DNA of 64,000 nucleotides from Blattabacterium cuenoti (lineage in GTDB: Bacteria; Bacteroidota; Bacteroidia; Flavobacteriales; Blattabacteriaceae). A model generated the notes under the pieces. That model made no database searches, had not been told where the DNA came from, and saw only the letters and a list, made by a program, of their open reading frames with translations. Numbering within the stretch: the first letter of the stretch is position 1; each line of letters begins with the position of its first letter. The DNA is taken from positions 11,673 through 75,672 of the forward strand of contig NZ_CP059190.1 in the NCBI RefSeq assembly GCF_014251555.1. The letters run 5' to 3'. The position numbers and the translations under genes were made by a program. Of the stretch, positions 63,383 through 64,000 are shown in pieces.

Positions 63383-64000
63383 ATGTCAAATCACTATGAA
63401 TCTCCTGTTAGAAAACCGTTAATTTTAGGAAGAAAAACATTCAAAAATATTACTGATGACATATTAAAACCTATAGAAAACAAAGCTGGAAATCTATGGT
63501 GGATTGCTTTATTAATTTCTATTTTAGCTTTTTTATGGGGATTAGCATGTATTTTTTACACAATAGGAACGGGAATTGGAGTATGGGGCTTAAATAGAAC
63601 AATAAATTGGGCTTGGGATATTACTAATTTTGTATGGTGGGTTGGAATTGGTCATGCTGGAACTTTAATTTCTGCTGTTTTGTTATTATTTCGTCAAAAA
63701 TGGCGTTTATCTATCAATCGTTCAGCGGAAGCAATGACTATTTTTGCAGTTATTCAAGCTGGCTTATTTCCCATTATTCACATGGGAAGACCATGGAATG
63801 CTCATTGGGTTTTGCCAATTCCTAATCAATTTGGAACTTTGTGGCCTAACTTTAATTCCCCTTTATTGTGGGATGTATTTGCAATTAGTACTTATTTTTC
63901 TGTTTCTGCTGTCTTTTGGTTTATGGGATTAATACCTGATTTTGCTATGATACGAGATAGGGTTTCAGATCCTTTTCAAAAAAAGATTTATAGCATTCTT
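63383..64000 (+). CDS. actC: ActC, NrfD-like quinol-binding membrane subunit (partial)
   Basis: The first 206 residues of a polytopic NrfD/PsrC-family protein; the gene runs off the window. It shows NLWWIALLISILAFLWGLAC, the helix with WWVGIGHAGTLISA, MGRPWNAHW and further helices. ActC binds quinol and may couple the complex to proton movement. It starts 7 bp after actB in the same operon. ATG at 63383. Confidence 0.94.
   Translation, partial: MSNHYESPVRKPLILGRKTFKNITDDILKPIENKAGNLWWIALLISILAFLWGLACIFYTIGTGIGVWGLNRTINWAWDITNFVWWVGIGHAGTLISAVLLLFRQKWRLSINRSAEAMTIFAVIQAGLFPIIHMGRPWNAHWVLPIPNQFGTLWPNFNSPLLWDVFAISTYFSVSAVFWFMGLIPDFAMIRDRVSDPFQKKIYSIL

Overview
The window is AT-rich, densely packed, and looks like the chromosome of a reduced-genome Bacteroidota (Flavobacteriales) endosymbiont; a Blattabacterium-like cockroach symbiont is the best fit. 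That is an inference from the gene set: alternative complex III (actA-actB-actC), fused CcsBA cytochrome c maturation, Bacteroidota-type LptD and OstA-like proteins, a flavobacterial DnaX tail, a DUF3127 protein, a class III aminotransferase, and promoter boxes of the Bacteroidota form TAnnTTTG. I saw no insertion sequence, prophage, CRISPR array, toxin-antitoxin pair or defence island. No stretch over about 300 bases lacks a gene.

Layout. 1-4811 (minus) is the cell-shape operon mreB-mreC-mreD-mrdA-rodA, with rodA cut by the window edge. 4892-13480 (plus) holds folK, lptD, ridA, an OstA-like gene, an aminotransferase, truA and an MsbA-like ABC exporter. 13477-21056 mixes a SurA-like chaperone, lptB, thiN, mdh, gcvP and tsaD. 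21085-27821 holds tamB with an eroded 3' end, an Lrp/AsnC regulator and a 7TM-HD phosphodiesterase. 27866-28115 is a tRNA-Ser/Pro/Arg cluster. 28113-34295 holds clpP, a flippase, a degenerate dut, a sugar nucleotidyltransferase, tatA, an MltD-like lytic transglycosylase and recA. 34304-45872 holds a metallo-beta-lactamase-fold hydrolase, ccsBA, a PlsC-like acyltransferase, alaS, sucA and sucB. 45889-48911 holds a frameshifted periplasmic-binding-fold gene, a small TPR protein, an esterase and lolD. 49048-54600 holds sucC, dnaX, a short clpC and nth. 54608-59004 (minus) is a five-gene operon: two M16 peptidases, an MIP18/DUF59 protein, an SPFH protein and a DUF3127 protein. 59102-64000 holds actA, actB and the start of actC.

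How the genes work together. The window keeps a full rod-elongation complex and several parts of lipopolysaccharide and lipoprotein traffic (LptB, LptD, OstA-like, TamB, LolD, SurA-like, MsbA-like), which is a lot of envelope for an endosymbiont. Respiration is served by TCA enzymes (sucA, sucB, sucC, mdh), the quinol-oxidising ActABC complex, CcsBA to attach haem to the six-CxxCH ActA, and TatA, probably needed for the twin-arginine ActB.

What stands out is reductive evolution rather than a new system. A 12-A tract splits one gene into two frames. DnaX has lost key Walker A and Walker B residues. dUTPase has lost its catalytic motifs but stays open. ClpC lacks its whole N-terminal domain. 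TamB appears to have lost its C-terminus to a TAG and an A-tract shift. Three perfect tandem duplications (16, 46 and 21 bp) sit in gene leaders.
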